This document shows, one piece after another, positions 1-12,199 of a stretch of 64,000 nt of DNA. Under the pieces are notes generated by a model, which was not told the DNA's origin, did not search any database, and saw only the letters and a list, made by a program, of their open reading frames with translations. This DNA comes from Embiotoca jacksoni (lineage: Eukaryota; Chordata; Actinopteri; Embiotocidae). The stretch spans positions 10,052,596 to 10,116,595 of the forward strand of contig JAKOON010000018.1 of NCBI GenBank assembly GCA_022577435.1, read 5' to 3'. Positions within the stretch are counted from its first letter, which is position 1. The number at the start of each line of letters is the position of its first letter. The translations under genes were made by a program, and so were the position numbers.

Positions 1-300
1 TGTGATTTTTAATTTCACCCCCCTCCCTTGCAATTAGAAAAGCATCCAGAGCTACCAAAGACGATGAAAATTAAACAGGTCCCCTTGAATATAAAGTTAA
101 TTATAAATGTCAACCTCAGTGTTTTTCATCTGGAAATTCTATTGCTTTTGGTATAACAGAAAATGAACACATTGTGGGATGTTTGGCTGTTGAAAAATGG
201 TAAATACTCTTTAAGCGTCTTATGATAGTTTTGACACATCGACATGTCTTGAGCTCGTCGAGGGTTAAGCCTAAGACCCCTCAGATGTATTACATTTGCT
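1..300. other. Unannotated AT-rich flank
   Basis: No open frame with coding character, splice-flanked exon or recognisable repeat is visible before the microsatellite cluster. Confidence 0.4.
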
Positions 301-314
301 CAGATTTATTGAGC

Positions 315-352
315 ATGTGTGTCTGTGTGTGTCTGTGTGTGTGTGTGTGTGT

Positions 353-420
<68 letters not shown>
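315..420 (+). repeat. (TG)n microsatellite
   Basis: About 106 bp of TG dinucleotides with a few TC interruptions near the left end. Open frames through it are only Cys/Val repeats and are not genes. It pairs in inverted orientation with the AC array about 84 bp to the right. Confidence 0.98.
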
Positions 421-424
<4 letters not shown>

Positions 425-501
425 ATGCTGTCTGGACGGGTAATGTTAGCGGAACCGTCCGGAAATGTGTCTGTCTCATCTCCGTTTTTGTTTCTCTCTC
501 C

Positions 502-503
<2 letters not shown>

Positions 504-576
<73 letters not shown>
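504..576 (+). repeat. (CA)n microsatellite
   Basis: About 36 uninterrupted CA units, complementary to the TG array just upstream. A third, shorter CA tract follows at 651-682. Confidence 0.98.
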
Positions 577-579
<3 letters not shown>

Positions 580-649
580 GGCACACACAGCTGTATGCAC
601 ACACATGGCCAGACATGTCAATGTGACATCATTCTTTAACCGCAGCATT

Positions 650-650
<1 letters not shown>

Positions 651-682
<32 letters not shown>
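651..682 (+). repeat. (AC)n microsatellite
   Basis: Short AC dinucleotide tract of about 16 units, third member of the cluster at the left edge. From its end to about 1500 I see only AT-rich sequence with short T runs and no exon. Confidence 0.95.
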
Positions 683-686
<4 letters not shown>

Positions 687-1526
687 AAAAACAGATGTGG
701 ATGAGTGCAACTGTCATTACCCGATGTGTCTCTTTGTCTGGGCGTCCTTTAATTTCTTATTTTACTCCACCTCATAGCTAAAAATACATTATTTCAAATC
801 TTTTACTCTCTTTTATCTGCCTTATTCCAATTTTTAGACTGGCACATTTTGCATATAATTACCATGCTTTACAACAAATACAAATGCTTTCTCTTTTTTT
901 TTTTGCATTTAAAGATACTTTTTAACTCACACTCCTCCCCGCCTTTACCCAAATGTCCTTGTCAAAAAATAAAACACCCTCAATTTAGCTATTCTGTAAT
1001 TGTGTTTCAGGGAGCCCAATCATGTTCTGATGATGTGCGATTTGTTTTGTGTCACGGATGATTTTGTGTCAAATCGACCTCTAATGATCGCTCAAATTGG
1101 TTGTTTTCATGTAGAAATTTACACCGTCGCAGGACTCCCACTTGCAACCATTTCAAACTGTGAACACAATACACTCCTGAAAATCCTCCTCGCAATTTTC
1201 TCATTTGCATTTCTGTTTCAACAGGCATGAAAGCAACTGTGAAAGATGAATTAAGCCCATAATGGAATGTCGGCTACTTGATGAACATGATAGCTGTTCG
1301 CTTTTGATGGTTGATATTTATTGGTAACTTTGAATGAAGTTTTGTAATTTGATTGATTTAACTAAAAGAGTGTGACATTTAAGGTTTGTAAAAACTTCCC
1401 CCAAAATCACCCCGATTCCCTCCACCTGTTTCACAGCCACATATGAATATTGTTAATCTCTTTGTCTGTAGATGTCTTCCTCTGTGCATACGTCTCTCTC
1501 ATTTCCTTTCCTTTCTCTCTCTATAG

Positions 1527-1946
1527 TTAAACATCCTCAGCGGGGAGAATAAGCAGTTGCGTAGGCAGCTGGAGGAGGAAAGGTCCAAGCGTAGACAAGT
1601 GGAGCGACTGCTCCCGCCTCCTCCCACCTCCCAGCGCTGCTCCTCCATCCCCCTCTCCCTTAGTTCCCACCCCCCTCCTCCTCCTCCTCCTCCTCCTCCT
1701 CCTCTCTCAGCCTCCTTCCCCTCATCCCTCTGCCTCCCTCATCCTCTGGACCCAGTGATGAGGGACACCGATGGGATTCTAACCCAAACCGAGCTGAGTG
1801 GAGGTTGGGTAGAGGGACCAGGTGAGTCGCAGGCTTCGGTGAAGCGTTCGGGATTAGGCCGGCAGCAGAGTGCGCTGTCTCCGCCTCTCTGGAAGATGCT
1901 TGGTCTGGGAGGACAAGCTGGCATCTGGCCAAATGAAGCCCCCTGA
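1527..1946 (+). CDS. Probable exon of an unrecognised coiled-coil / proline-rich protein
   Basis: I do not recognise the gene. A long pyrimidine tract ends in a clean acceptor (CTATAG, 1521-1526). The frame then opens in phase 0 with a leucine- and charge-rich stretch (starts LNILSGENKQLRRQLEEE, then basic residues and VERLL at about residues 25-29) that fits the end of a coiled coil or leucine zipper. A low-complexity Ser/Pro region follows, with about 11 consecutive prolines from a CTC/CCT repeat. The frame stops with TGA at 1944-1946 after a Gly-rich tail. Two models fit: a terminal exon, or an internal exon ending at 1821, because a perfect CAG|GTGAGT donor lies at 1819-1827. Upstream exons would lie left of the window. 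Codon-like character is strongest in the first 35 residues. Confidence 0.55.
   Translation, partial: LNILSGENKQLRRQLEEERSKRRQVERLLPPPPTSQRCSSIPLSLSSHPPPPPPPPPPPLSASFPSSLCLPHPLDPVMRDTDGILTQTELSGGWVEGPGESQASVKRSGLGRQQSALSPPLWKMLGLGGQAGIWPNEAP
1668..1704 (+). repeat. Coding (CCT/CTC)n trinucleotide repeat
   Basis: Pure pyrimidine triplet repeat inside the candidate exon, read as a polyproline run in the proposed frame. Repeat-length variation would change the number of prolines without shifting the frame. Confidence 0.85.
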
Positions 1947-2098
1947 AGACTTTGACCTGCCATGACTGTTTGACCCTCGGCTCCTCACCAGGGAGCATGC
2001 TCAGTATGAGGTTAATGTCCTGCAGGTCAAAGTCAAGTCCCTGGGTTCTGTTTGCCTGAGGGGGGCTCCAGAAGCAGCAAATGATGGAATTTCCTTAG
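1858..2098 (+). other. Second coding-like stretch in another frame
   Basis: In frame 1 this segment reads as charged, protein-like sequence (for example KPPEDFDLP, then LFDPRLLTREHAQYEVNVLQ) interrupted by one TGA at 1963-1965. An acceptor-like CTCCTCACCAG ends at 1991. It could be the next exon of the neighbouring gene, a frameshifted continuation, or chance. The boundaries are not settled by sequence alone. Confidence 0.25.
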
Positions 2099-2777
2099 CT
2101 GTACTTATATAGCTACCATTATTCCATGAATAGATCTATTTCAAGAAAATGTTCACATATAGAAATGATAGCTTTAAAATCGGACAATAGGTTGTGTCTT
2201 TAAAATGTTCCGGCACTCGAAACAAACGCAAGCCTATGCCATTAGCAATTTTACATAACGGTTCCGTAGCACTAAGCACTCAAATATTTTTTTGTTTCTG
2301 CAGTTATTTAGAAAATTCCCAATAGTTGTGATGAACAATAATTGGTTTAATTAAACTTAAATAGGATAAATGAACTAAACAGAACAAAGCAGTGAATGCA
2401 GATGTGCCTCACACTGGAGATGAGTCTTGCTTTAGATAAATGAAGGACGGCACATCATCGGTTTCCACAGACACGGCTCACATGTTGATGTAAATGGCTG
2501 TAACACAGGCTCTGATTACGCTGCAGCTGTGCGCCATGTGTCCCGCGTCTACTGCGGTGAACGTGGAGTGTGTCTTTGTGTGTGAGTACATAATGTGTCT
2601 GCGTGCTTCTGTCTCTCTCTCTCTAAGTGCCTGTGGGTGAGCGTGCGCTCGTGTGATTGAGTATATTAGTTGTTTAATATTGTAGATGTTGTTGCATATT
2701 TTGTTTTATACTTTCAAAAATATTTATTGATTTCTCTCAGTCACTGTGTTTGAGCCCCCGTGTTGTGGTGACAGAAA

Positions 2778-2783
2778 AATAAA
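2778..2783 (+). terminator. Candidate poly(A) signal for the left-edge gene
   Basis: AATAAA followed about 10-20 bp later by a GT-rich segment (TTTGTGTGCGG), the usual arrangement for vertebrate 3' ends. If used, the 3' UTR would run from 1947 to about 2800. Confidence 0.3.
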
Positions 2784-2809
2784 AACAGATAGATTTGTGT
2801 GCGGCTTTA

Positions 2810-5800
2810 TACAACTCCCCATTTTCTTTTGAAATGTCAATATGCCAAAAATATCTTATTTCTGCCAGTGGGATGCTTGTACTGTAACAATGGCTCACAA
2901 TGCTACCCGTAGTATTGCATAATTAGTCATTCTTAAAATGTTGTACGACGTCTGAGTCAGACAAGGAAGTTGACATGAGTAACTACATTGCTCGGCAGCA
3001 AAATCATTACATTAGATGATCTAAAATGTGGTTTAGAAGCCGGGACGACGCTCACACCAAATCTTTCCATGCACATCTACAGGTGACTCGTGCCTCTTTT
3101 TATGTTCAGAATATTTGAACAAGAGCAGCGCTCATTCACACATGCAAAGACAAGGTGAGGAAGCATGCAGATATTTAAATGTATGCAGAAAGAGTACTAT
3201 TACACTGTGATAATGAGAAATTCTGGGGAGAGCAGGTTTCAGACCACAATTGGCTTCTTCATCTTGCCATTCACTGTCACCGTGTCCCCGGACCTATCTT
3301 GCAAACCCACCTTTTTTTTTTTATTATCCTTCATTGTGTCTGCATATACATAGCTGTTGTATAGCTGGTCAGGATGTCGTACATTTTAATGATTTCGAGC
3401 AAAGCTGCATGCCCTTGTTAGCTTGGTTTTCCTCATTTGCCGTGTCACACTCAAAAATACCCCTTTTTATGTGCAAACACACATGCGTGCACTCACGTAT
3501 ATTCGCACGCACGCACGCACACACACACACACACACACTTACCCAAATGGCACAGTCATTAAAAATGAAACCACAGGCTCTTTTTTTTGTTGAAAACTCC
3601 CAGGACTGAGGGAAAAGTCAGCGGCGCAGCGGTGAAAAGAGTCCCCCTGGAAACAATGAGGAGAATGATCATTTGTTGTTCTTGAAAACCCGGTGAGGTT
3701 TCACAGAGGTTAAGCTTCCCTTTGATGTGTTTTTAACTCGTTTCAGCTCTGTGGAGGGATTAGTCAGCCTCTCACACACACAAACACGAATGCACACATT
3801 CACACACACAAGCACACGCAGGCTCTTAATTTCCACACCATGAGCTCTTCTCTCACAAAGACGGAAAGCACAGAACAGGCTCCTTCCTAACCTAATTTCA
3901 TCAAATGAGCATGTGTGGTACTTTGCTGCTCGATGTGTGGTCCTTTGGAAATCTGTGGTAAACCAGCAAAATATTGCAAGTCAGTATTTTCTTTTTATCC
4001 CAAATTAACGCTGGGCTGTTTGTGAACAGTGTGGGCCCTCAACCACGAGAGAGACACAGAACAAGAGACAGAGAAGTTGTTGATCCTCACAGCTCTAATT
4101 ACAGTGTTTACGAGGCATTATTTGATCCCCATTTCAACATACAAATGATTGGGGTGCTTGTGCCCATGATGTGTTTGTGTGTGTCCTATCAGCTGCAGTC
4201 TGGGTTTCCCTGGAGGTCTCTGTGTGGTTGCCCGTGCTAATAATCGTACACAACGATTGTGTTCACAGCTCAAGTTGGAAGCAGCTCCGGAACAAATAGC
4301 ATTTGCACAAAAAGTATTTGTTTTAACCAACTGTGAGCACCAAATGGGTGGAGATTGAGCACATCAGAGCATTTCACATATATTCTATGCAATGATAATA
4401 AACAAAAGTTATTTACTACAAATTCTCTAGAATTTGCTTCCCTTATTACAAGCTGAGACTCTTCAGGGAACTCTAAACTCTTAACTGTTAAAATGAGGTA
4501 AGTATATTTCATTCTTCACCTGATATTGTTTTACTGAAATAAAATCCCCCAAATTATTGTTATTGTTGCATATGGCAATCCCAAAATTGTGATAATTAAT
4601 AATCACTTTCTCAAAACAATTGAAGGTCGTTGACTTTCATGTTCAAATAATGACTAATTACTAATCTATATTGATGAATGTTGTATCCTGTGAACATAAC
4701 GTGTGTTAGTTCCTCTGCAGCTCAGAATGATGCCTGGGAAAGAAAGGACCGAACACCGAAGATTTTATTTGAAGAATTTGATTACAAAAATGTTAATTTA
4801 AATCAGCAACCTATATATCAAACTCCTGGAACAACTCTTTAGACTTATGAAACAGACCCTTATTGTGCCACCGTTAAAATTACTTTTAGTTGGAGAGGTG
4901 GTTCTGTCACACCACAAATACAAAATGACACAACAGCAAGAGGGAGTGATAAAGAAATAAAACTGACAGGAGAGGTGGCACATGTCTCCTCCAAAAGTTA
5001 AGTTGCTCAAAAAACAAGAAAAGGAAATAAAGAAATGAGGCAGTCGTTTATTTTTAGAAAGTATACAGCCAGCAAAATGCTGATATTGTGCCAGCAGAAG
5101 CCCTCAGTTCCTCCCCCCCCCACACACACACATACCAATTATTGACATTTTATATGTAATTTGTCAAACATTAAAGTGACTCAGCACCAACATTTTCATC
5201 TGTAAACTATGTATCTGCAGTCGACAATAAATACAATTAATTCTGTGTTTAATTTAATACTTTTCAAGATAAACTCTCGCTTGACCAAAAGTATAGGAAT
5301 AACATTTTGCCCTCACCTTTACTGACTGATAAACCAACCTCAGTTGTTAGCATTTCTTTTGCATCAGATGTGGCACTGTTGGGAATCAAACTCTTTGCAT
5401 TGCCACAATCCTGCTTTTCTATGAAACAACACAGGACCACAAACACAAACTCTACAACCGGCCGTTAACTCAAATGTCCCAGAGGACGAGTTGGAGCCGC
5501 CATGACCAATACTACCCATTTAATGCTTATGCTCATTCCTGTGCAGATTTTCTCACTGGTAGAACTCTTTTGAGCAGGCATGAGTCCGTTTTGAGAGATA
5601 CTGTGGAGCAGTTGTCGGGGGGGGGGGGGGGGGGGGGATGGGAGTACACCACATACTGGAGGACCAAACTCCTGCAAAATGATGACAGTGCCTCGTCGTT
5701 TTGGCAGTTTGACTTTTCAACTGAGTGACCGATTGTATCCATCTTCTTCTTTGGTGCGATGATGATTTTCTTTGAATGTCGTTTCCGATTTAGTAACTTT

Positions 5801-7130
5801 TTATGTCGTTGCAATGTTCAGCGCTGGATTTTGCAACCAACAGTGCAGATAAAGTGCATTTTCTTCCTCCTTTTTTTGTCTGTGGTTTTGTTTAGGGAGC
5901 TCTGTAGATCAAATACATGAAATTAAACGTTGAAATGCAAATAATGGAAAAGTTTGTAAAAACCGTTGAGCTGAGTGGAGATGGGAGATGACAGGAGGGG
6001 AAATAATGGAAGGAGAGAGATGGACAGCAAACTCGGAGTGATGATCAGTGTTAATGTGATAAGCTTGTTGGAAGCTGCAGTGTGTGATGATATGCAGGGA
6101 GGTTAGACTGTGTAGGGCAGGCTGAAAAGCACTCAGGAACACGGGAGTGTTTCACTTTTGTTAATATGGGGAATAAACTCTGAAACTCCAGCTGACATAA
6201 ACAATGCAAAGGTTTGCAGATTATTTGCCAGTTGGTCATTAAACTTGTTAAGACAATGCAGTAAAAACTTTACATATTAAGTTTGTTTACAGATGAATGT
6301 GTCATACAGATGCATTTGTAAAGCACTGTAAAAGTTGAATCAGTCACATCAGTGTGTCCCTTTTACATTTGTGTTACTGGGCAACATAACATCACAAATT
6401 AGAACTAGCAGCACCAAATCTACACTAAACAGGGAGCCATTTAAAAAGAAGAAAAACAAGATACAAACATATTCAACTACCAGAAATGACTTCCCTAAAT
6501 GTGTTTTAAATTATTTTTTTTAAACTGTTCAGCGTATTGACCATAATGTCATTACAATTCATGTTGATTCGTAAATAGAAGAGGAAACCTTTTAAAGAAA
6601 GATAAAAAATAAAAAAAATAAAAAAATATATATATATATCCCTTAAAAATGAAATGACTCTTTCTGTCCCTGTCCTCTGTAAGTGGAAATGGAACATTTG
6701 TGGGGGGATTTTCTGTCTGTTCGCCCACTTGCCCGGAGAAATGGGTCTTAAAATCATTCATTTAGCTCATAAATGGACAGAATCATGAATGTGTTGCCAT
6801 GCAATCAAAGTGAAAGCAAAGAGTGAAAAGGTCCGTTTACAAAGCACATAAGTGACTGATAAAGATGATCAGCAATATTTTGATCGCAATATATTTGGAT
6901 CCTCTAATGGTCAGGAAGCTATGCCATTAAAATAAGCCATAAATGCAACATTTTTATTTAAGGATATACACCAACTTTTTTATAGTTAATGTCGAAGGCA
7001 CTCTCATCCATTATTAACGGTAGATTTTAATGTAGCACACAGAGGACATATAACAGATTTTTTTTTTTTTCTCTGTGTTCCCATTTCTTAATAGGTAAGT
7101 TGACCGTGTGGCCAATTTCTCAAAAAAAGT
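2810..7130. other. Gene-free interval
   Basis: No convincing exon on either strand. It holds only short AC tracts (3505-3538, 5111-5132), the G homopolymer annotated separately, a short TA tract near 6627-6640, and AT-rich unique-looking sequence. Confidence 0.5.
5617..5637 (+). repeat. Poly(G) run of 21
   Basis: Twenty-one consecutive G residues. Homopolymeric G of this length is rare in vertebrate DNA and can form G-quadruplexes. It is also a frequent place for sequencing length error. Confidence 0.95.
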
Positions 7131-7700
7131 TTCCCCCAGAAGTAAAGGAAGCGGTTAGAGGAAATGGAGGAAAATGGTACAGTTTAAGACAGTGGGGAAC
7201 CTAGAGGGAGGAAGAGATTACGAGGCAATTTGAGGGAGAGGAAGAGTTGAGGACTTCAGGGAAAGACGAAAGGAAGTAGTGAAAGAGGGATGCATGAGGG
7301 AAGAGCCTGAAAGAATGTTGTTGGGGATTTGGGGAGTAAATTTCGAAGGGGGGAAGCAGAGTGAGAGATGGATGCAGAGGGAGACAGACGATGGAGCGAA
7401 GGGAAGGAGGTGTAGTGTGTTATTTAGAGAGTAGAGAGGTTAAGATGGGAAAAGAGGAGAGAAAAGAAGAGGAGGAGGAGGAGGAGGAGTAATGGGACAT
7501 TTAGGGAGAGTTGGTGAGACGGAAAGAAAAGTGAAAGGTGAGAGAAGCTGATGACGGGGAGAATGAGAGATGGAGGAATGAGGAGACGCTGGAGATTTAG
7601 CGTGAGGAAAGATGGGAAAAGAGCGGAATGAGAGAAAAGAAAGAATGAGAGGGCGGTGTGAGATTTAGGGTATATATGGAAGAGAGAGCGCCAAAGAAGA
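7131..7700 (+). repeat. Purine-biased (GA-rich) tract
   Basis: About 570 bp strongly enriched in A and G on the plus strand (many AGAGG, GGAAAG, GAGGAGGAG motifs), with no exact repeat unit. No open frame is supported. A second purine-rich stretch follows at about 8005-8150. Confidence 0.7.
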
Positions 7701-8281
7701 GCATATTGTCCTTATCGGCCTGCTCCAGAAAGCCTGCTCCCTAATGGGGCCGGTGTGAAGGGGAAATGAGGACTAGGCCTGATGCTACCTGATTAGCCAT
7801 GGACTCAAACACACATCAAAGGCTGGGAGGAAGGAGCGGCAAGGTGTGTATGTGTGGGTGGTTGTGGGCTGAAGGTGAGTCACCATCAACCTTCTTCAGC
7901 AGGACCGTGAATGAAAATCACTCTCACTTTCCACACGTATACAGACACATGGCCATTTTCTTCAACCTTGAAAGGGAAAGCTGCTCTGAATAAGGAGATC
8001 CTCTGAATGGGGGAGACGGAGGAGGAGGAGGAGGATGGGGGGGAAGAGAGGAAGGAGGGGTAAATAGACAAAAGGCGGCGGGAGGTGTGGATATGGTGGA
8101 AAAGAGAGGGAGCAGGTAGGAAGAAGAAAAGGGGAGGGAGACATCAAACGGAGTCATCATGCTCCATATTAGCGAAATAATGAAATTTGCCTTTTAGCTA
8201 ATGACATCTCACGACAGCTCTGTTTTCACATAAATTACAGCAGGCCGGACTGTGTCTCTCACCCACTACCTCGGCACAAAG

Positions 8282-8337
<56 letters not shown>
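8282..8337 (+). repeat. (CA)n microsatellite
   Basis: Uninterrupted CA dinucleotides, about 28 units. Confidence 0.98.
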
Positions 8338-8340
<3 letters not shown>

Positions 8341-8559
8341 CAGAACGATCAGTGCCACAGCGGCAACCAGTCAGTGTCCCTGTTTGAAATTCAACACTCC
8401 CAGAGACCTATATCCCTTTTCTATCCCACACCCTGAATTCATTACTGTCACACACACTCACACACCTATAATCATATTCATCACACTCACCAGAGCCTCC
8501 CCTACCTCTCCCTAAATGTTCTATCCAAGGGAGCCCCAATATGGCTGCCGATGACCTTC

Positions 8560-8835
8560 ATTAGTCGCCCTTTCTTTCTCTTCTACATCCTATATGCGTT
8601 TGTCATCTCTCTTACAGTGTATTACAGTAATGCCCCCCCCTTCTTTGTTTTTTTTTTTTTCTTTTCTTGTCCCCACTCTGACACACATTCAAACACTTTG
8701 ATTCATGTCTTCTACTCTTTCATACACTGTTTCCTGTGCCTTTTTTTTTTTTCTTGTATTTCTCTTCACTCCCTCTTTTTTTTTTTTTTTTTTTGTATCT
8801 GTCACTCTTTTCTCATTACTCCCTCTCTCTGTTTC
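8560..8835 (+). repeat. Pyrimidine-rich, T-rich low-complexity tract
   Basis: Several T runs of 11-18 separated by CT-rich sequence. Phe-rich open frames over it are low-complexity artefacts. Confidence 0.75.
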
Positions 8836-8839
8836 ATTA

Positions 8840-11740
8840 GCATACAGAGTAAGAAGATGGCACTGGGGGTAATCTGCATGAGTCACCGGTGACAAAATGG
8901 AGGGCGTCATCAGAGGTCGCGGCGCTGTCATCAAGCGCCAAACCTCCGCTGATGTCTGCCTGTCACACAGTCATGCATGCATCACACATATTTGCGCCGC
9001 ACGGGAGAGAAAGAAGGAACCGTGTATCCATAATCAGGTGTGACACATCACAGTGTAAACGCCGCAATCTCACCTGACAGCCACGTACACACGTGCGATG
9101 TTTGCGTCGTGGGCCTCCAGGACGCAAACAGACATTGACAGGTATCTGAGTATATTCTGAAACGCACATAACAGCCGCTTTAATGAATACAGCCGGTTTG
9201 TTTTGTTTCGGCTTCTTCTAGTTCTTGGATTTATCAAGATTTTAAAGGATGTAGATATGGGTGCTGTGCAGAGGGAGATGGACTGTGATTCCTTTTTAGC
9301 CTGTCAGAATAATAATAAAAAAATTTCCCATCTTCAGTTATTACTGATAATCAGTTCAGTCGACTGACAGTCTTTAATCGGTTTAATGTAACATCATCCA
9401 CGGAGAGATTCGTATCGTCAGGACTTCTTTTGTCTGTTTTTCTGTCTTCCTTTAAATATCTACAAATCTGTGCTACTGTCCCGTATGATCCAGAACAAAC
9501 TCACAGCTACATAGTAACATTTGCTTTAAGTAAAAGGAGTTAGTTACATACAGTATAGTACTGAATGTTTACTAAATCTATAACTTACCTGAAGTATGTA
9601 TTCTTGTAGAGGTTAAATTGTAATAAATGTTGCAGAAGACTATGTTTAGCTTATGAAATACTAAATAAACCACTGCAGCTACATGTGGCAATTATAGGAT
9701 AAATGTACTAGAGGCTAAAATAGTGTGACAGTAGCAAAGAAGAGACGAGTCCCTTTGCAAATCTTAACTAATTTTAGCCACCATAACCTACTCGTCATAT
9801 CAAATCAAGTCAGGCTGCAGCAGCAAAACCCTGTGAAGCAGACTGAGAAAGGGTTTGATTTATTGCCTATGAATTTAAAGTTGGAAGGGAAAGAAGACGT
9901 TCAAAAGTTACATACTGCAGCTTCGCTTTAAACTTTGGATTATCAAAAACAATTGACTTTTTGCACGTAGTCTAAACATAATAAATGCAACATGATGATA
10001 AAAACAATACTACTGTCATTTAAGACATACAAAATCACTTTATTCTATGAATAAAAAACTTTATAGAATGATTTCTTGCAACAACATAGTGGTTGGTATG
10101 CTAAACATACTGATCTGGGGCCTGCCATTACTTTGTCTTAAGTTTGTTTTTTGTTTTTTTTTAAATGGTGTCACTTTCAGTATTAGTTTTTGAAAAGGGA
10201 TTAGTTTTGGAGATCTTCACGTTGTTTAATCATGTCATGTCACTGCTGCAAGATTTTTGTAATAACAATGCAGTAACGATGTGAAAATGGATGCTTTACA
10301 TTGGTTGCATCTGTAATTAGCAAGCATCTGTAGCACATGCCGCCGTGGTGAAACAACGCTTTGATTTTAGGCAGAATACAACACGGCTGACACATCTTCA
10401 GTTTGACTGTATCAGGCTATCTATGCATACTTTACTTTTTAACTGAGTAAAGCCATCAAAACATTAATGTAAGTAGAGAAAGAGCTAAATTTACCATCTG
10501 ACCCTCACAGACACATGATTTTCATCTAAAAGTCCTGTCATGTTTTTTTTCCCTCTTTCTCACCATGGGAGAAACTGCAGTGTACCGTGACAGTAGAGCA
10601 GAACTAAAATCATGGGTGTGTGTTGATCAGTTGATGGCCTCCCACTCTGATCTTGATTAGAAATTCTACACTTATTAATATCTGCTCTTGCTTGACAAGC
10701 CAACTGTGTCTCAACAAAATATATCACTTTGGACTAATGACAGGGAGAGTGTTAGTGAACAACGAGTTGGGAGAAGAAGAGAGTGAAAGGACACTGCTTA
10801 AAAAAAAAAAGATAGTGACAAAGAGTGGTAGCCATGGAAAGAGAGAGAGAAATAGAAAACGAGAAGGGGGGGAAAAATAGAGAGGACAAACAGAGAGTGA
10901 AGGATAAATTCCCGAGAGACTGTGTTAAGTTGTATTGGTGTGTGAGCTTGTCACTAATAGTGTCCCTGCCATGGTTATGAGAGCTGAAAATACTTTGGTG
11001 CTAATAGACAGATTATGGAAAGAAACGAAGCATGTCCTGAAATCCTCTTAGCAAGGCTTCACCTTTTTATTTATTTATTTCCTGCCATATTCCTTTCTTT
11101 CTTCCTCTCTTTCTCGCTCTACCTCGGTGGCCTTGGCATTGTCTCGTTGAACGTGTTTCATGTTTTGTTGGCGCTTGGCGGGTAGCGTTGTCTCTCTCAC
11201 ACACACTCACTCTCTATCTTTGTCTGTCTCACGTTTTCAAAAGGCACTTTATTTATTGTCCCTGGGGAGCACTACATTATGCATTAACCTGTTCAATTAT
11301 GCATTCATTTATGCAGCCGTTGCCTTATGTAAATGCACTTTATGATTAAACAAATTGTTTCGCTGTTTGGCCGTGTGTTCCCCACATTGAGTGTTTGCCA
11401 GTGACATCATGCAGCAGTAGCAAGAGACCGCATGCCTAAAGTGTGCACGTGTGAGTGTGAGTCCTGTTTGTGCCCTACTGGTGAAGGGGGCCCTGGAGAT
11501 TGTAAGAACACGCTGTGGGCTTCACAAACTGAGAGCCAACAGGAGAAAGCAAAGGTTTCCTTTGGTGCCCCCTAATCCAGAAGGCCACTAAAGAGACCAG
11601 CTGATGAAAAGAAAAGCATCTATTGGAAGCTGTCTGATATTGCGATTGTTGGTTTTCCACATACTGCACTATATTAAAAACAAAGAGATGAAGTATCACA
11701 ATCCATAAAAAAACAGTTGTCGTTTACCCGTCCAGAGTCC
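8840..11740. other. Gene-free interval
   Basis: I see no exon, RNA gene or clear repeat here. The sequence is mixed AT-rich DNA with a purine-rich patch at about 10740-10910. Confidence 0.45.
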
Positions 11741-11744
11741 ACCA

Positions 11745-12190
11745 TGTTGAACTAGCAAATGTATTTGAGCCCATCTTAATGCTCATGAGCGTAATGGCTT
11801 TAAGTGTAGGTGTGGTCAGGTGCATCGTTATCTTGAGACAGCAAAAAGAAATTGTGTAATTGATCAACAAAAACCTGGCCTTCAGTCAGCGACGCAGTAT
11901 TTTACTGTTGTTTTATTTTAAGCACGGATTGATAGAGTATTATGCACAGACATAGCTGGGTGCACAACACTTGTTAAAATCCGCCAAGGCACAACTGCAC
12001 CTGGGTAGGAGATGACACTTTGATTGGTTTATTTCACATTACACAAAATTATTAATAAGGGCATTCATTACCACCCCTTTGTGCACAGGTTATCCACCAT
12101 TAAACCAGCCAAGGGTAATAGGACACACCCAGAATGCACTTGCACCATGCGCTTTAGACCTTCGATTGTTAAAAATAGAGCACAGAGTGT
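11745..12190. repeat. Degraded teleost interspersed repeat
   Basis: The order of motifs (a CTTGAGACAGC-like segment, then CCGCCAAGGCACAACTGCACCTGG, GGAGATGACACTTTGATTGG, and GACACACCCAGAATGCACTTGCACCATGCGC) matches my memory of a dispersed element found in very many copies in teleost genomes. The copy is diverged and shows no open frame. Family name and exact ends are not assigned; a RepeatMasker run with a fish library would settle both. Confidence 0.45.
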
Positions 12191-12199
12191 CTGAAGTTT

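Noticed and set aside
222..685. Several open frames of Cys-Val or Thr-His repeats around the left microsatellites
   Set aside because: They are translations of TG/CA dinucleotide repeats. The same applies at 8.3, 16.3, 22.1, 22.4, 26.4, 26.6, 28.3, 28.5, 31.2, 39.7, 54.4 and 61.9 kb.
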